This document shows, piece after piece, positions 6,176-6,312 of a stretch of DNA of 6,312 nt; the first letter of the stretch is position 1, and each line of letters begins with the position of its first letter. The notes below the pieces were generated by a model, which made no database searches, was not told where the DNA came from, and worked only from the letters and a program-made list of their open reading frames with translations. The position numbers and the translations under genes are program-made. This stretch comes from Collinsella sp. (GTDB taxonomy: Bacteria > Actinomycetota > Coriobacteriia > Coriobacteriales > Coriobacteriaceae), in NCBI GenBank assembly GCA_019419405.1, contig DYAA01000030.1, positions 1 through 6,312 on the forward strand, in the 5' to 3' direction.

Positions 6176-6292
6176 GGTCAGCGGCGCCCTGGCCTCCCAC
6201 GGGCTGGCCCCGCAGTACTCTCGGCGCGATGGGGCTTAGCTTCCGGGTTCGGAACGGGACCGGGCGTGCCCCCCATGCTCTGGCCGCTGACC
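6176..6292 (-). rRNA. rrf: 5S ribosomal RNA
   Basis: On the minus strand the 117-base segment starts GGTCAGCGGCC and ends GCCGCTGACC, whose ten-base ends pair to form helix I. Internal 5S landmarks are conserved: CCCGTTCCGAACCCGGAAG in the loop B/C region (compare the usual CCGAAC..GAAG), GCTAAGCCCCA, the GCGCCGAGAGTACTG helix IV/loop E region, and the GGGAGGCCAGGGCGCC 3' side. Mature ends may differ by one or two bases, because the helix can be extended by CCG/CGG pairs outside these limits. It is the last gene of an rRNA operon whose 23S and 16S genes would lie past the right edge. It is followed 36 bases later by a strong terminator. Confidence 0.96.
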
Positions 6293-6309
6293 GGTGGGCG
6301 GCGCCCACC
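6293..6309 (-). other. Hairpin in the 23S-5S spacer, directly 5' of 5S rRNA
   Basis: GGTGGGC (6309-6303 on the minus strand) pairs perfectly with GCCCACC (6299-6293) around a three-base loop, ending exactly where helix I of 5S begins. It probably takes part in processing of the rRNA precursor. The same bases can alternatively pair with the 5S trailer at 6163-6175. Confidence 0.55.
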
Positions 6310-6312
6310 GTT

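Noticed and set aside
1..6312. CRISPR array, insertion sequence, tRNA or phage attachment site
   Set aside because: No spaced direct repeats, transposase motifs, terminal inverted repeats or tRNA-like cloverleaf were seen on either strand.

Overview
The window looks like ordinary chromosomal DNA of a moderately GC-rich actinobacterium. The closest fit is class Coriobacteriia, perhaps Collinsella or a relative. That is an inference from protein style, codon use and the coaE/uvrB neighbourhood; no database search was possible. I see no phage, transposon, CRISPR array, toxin-antitoxin pair or defence cassette, and no clear sign of a new multi-gene system.

Left part, plus strand (1-2409): the 3' half of a HI0933/BaiN-type flavoprotein gene runs in from the left edge and ends at 688. 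A short spacer follows, packed with a perfect TATAAT hexamer, a strong terminator-like hairpin with a U-rich tail, and a good ribosome binding site. Next is a complete gene for a COG2509-type FAD-dependent dehydrogenase (769-2409). Both proteins are cytoplasmic flavoproteins of largely unknown substrate.

Middle and right, minus strand (reading right to left from 6312 to 2475): a 5S rRNA gene (6292-6176) closes an rRNA operon whose 16S and 23S genes would lie beyond the right edge. A rho-independent terminator (6139-6110) follows. An AT-richer promoter region then leads into a compact three-gene cluster: coaE (dephospho-CoA kinase, last step of CoA synthesis), a membrane-anchored or secreted lytic transglycosylase, and uvrB (nucleotide excision repair). 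The coaE and transglycosylase genes overlap by 8 bases, with the ribosome binding site inside the end of coaE, so they are probably translationally coupled. A 51-base gap separates the transglycosylase from uvrB.

The uvrB gene and the COG2509 gene converge on a shared hairpin at 2438-2469 that can terminate transcription from both sides. The points most worth a second look are the terminator-like hairpin in the 5' leader of the COG2509 gene, the transglycosylase placed between coaE and uvrB, the substituted PLLFE-equivalent motif in CoaE, and the competing stems around the 5S rRNA.
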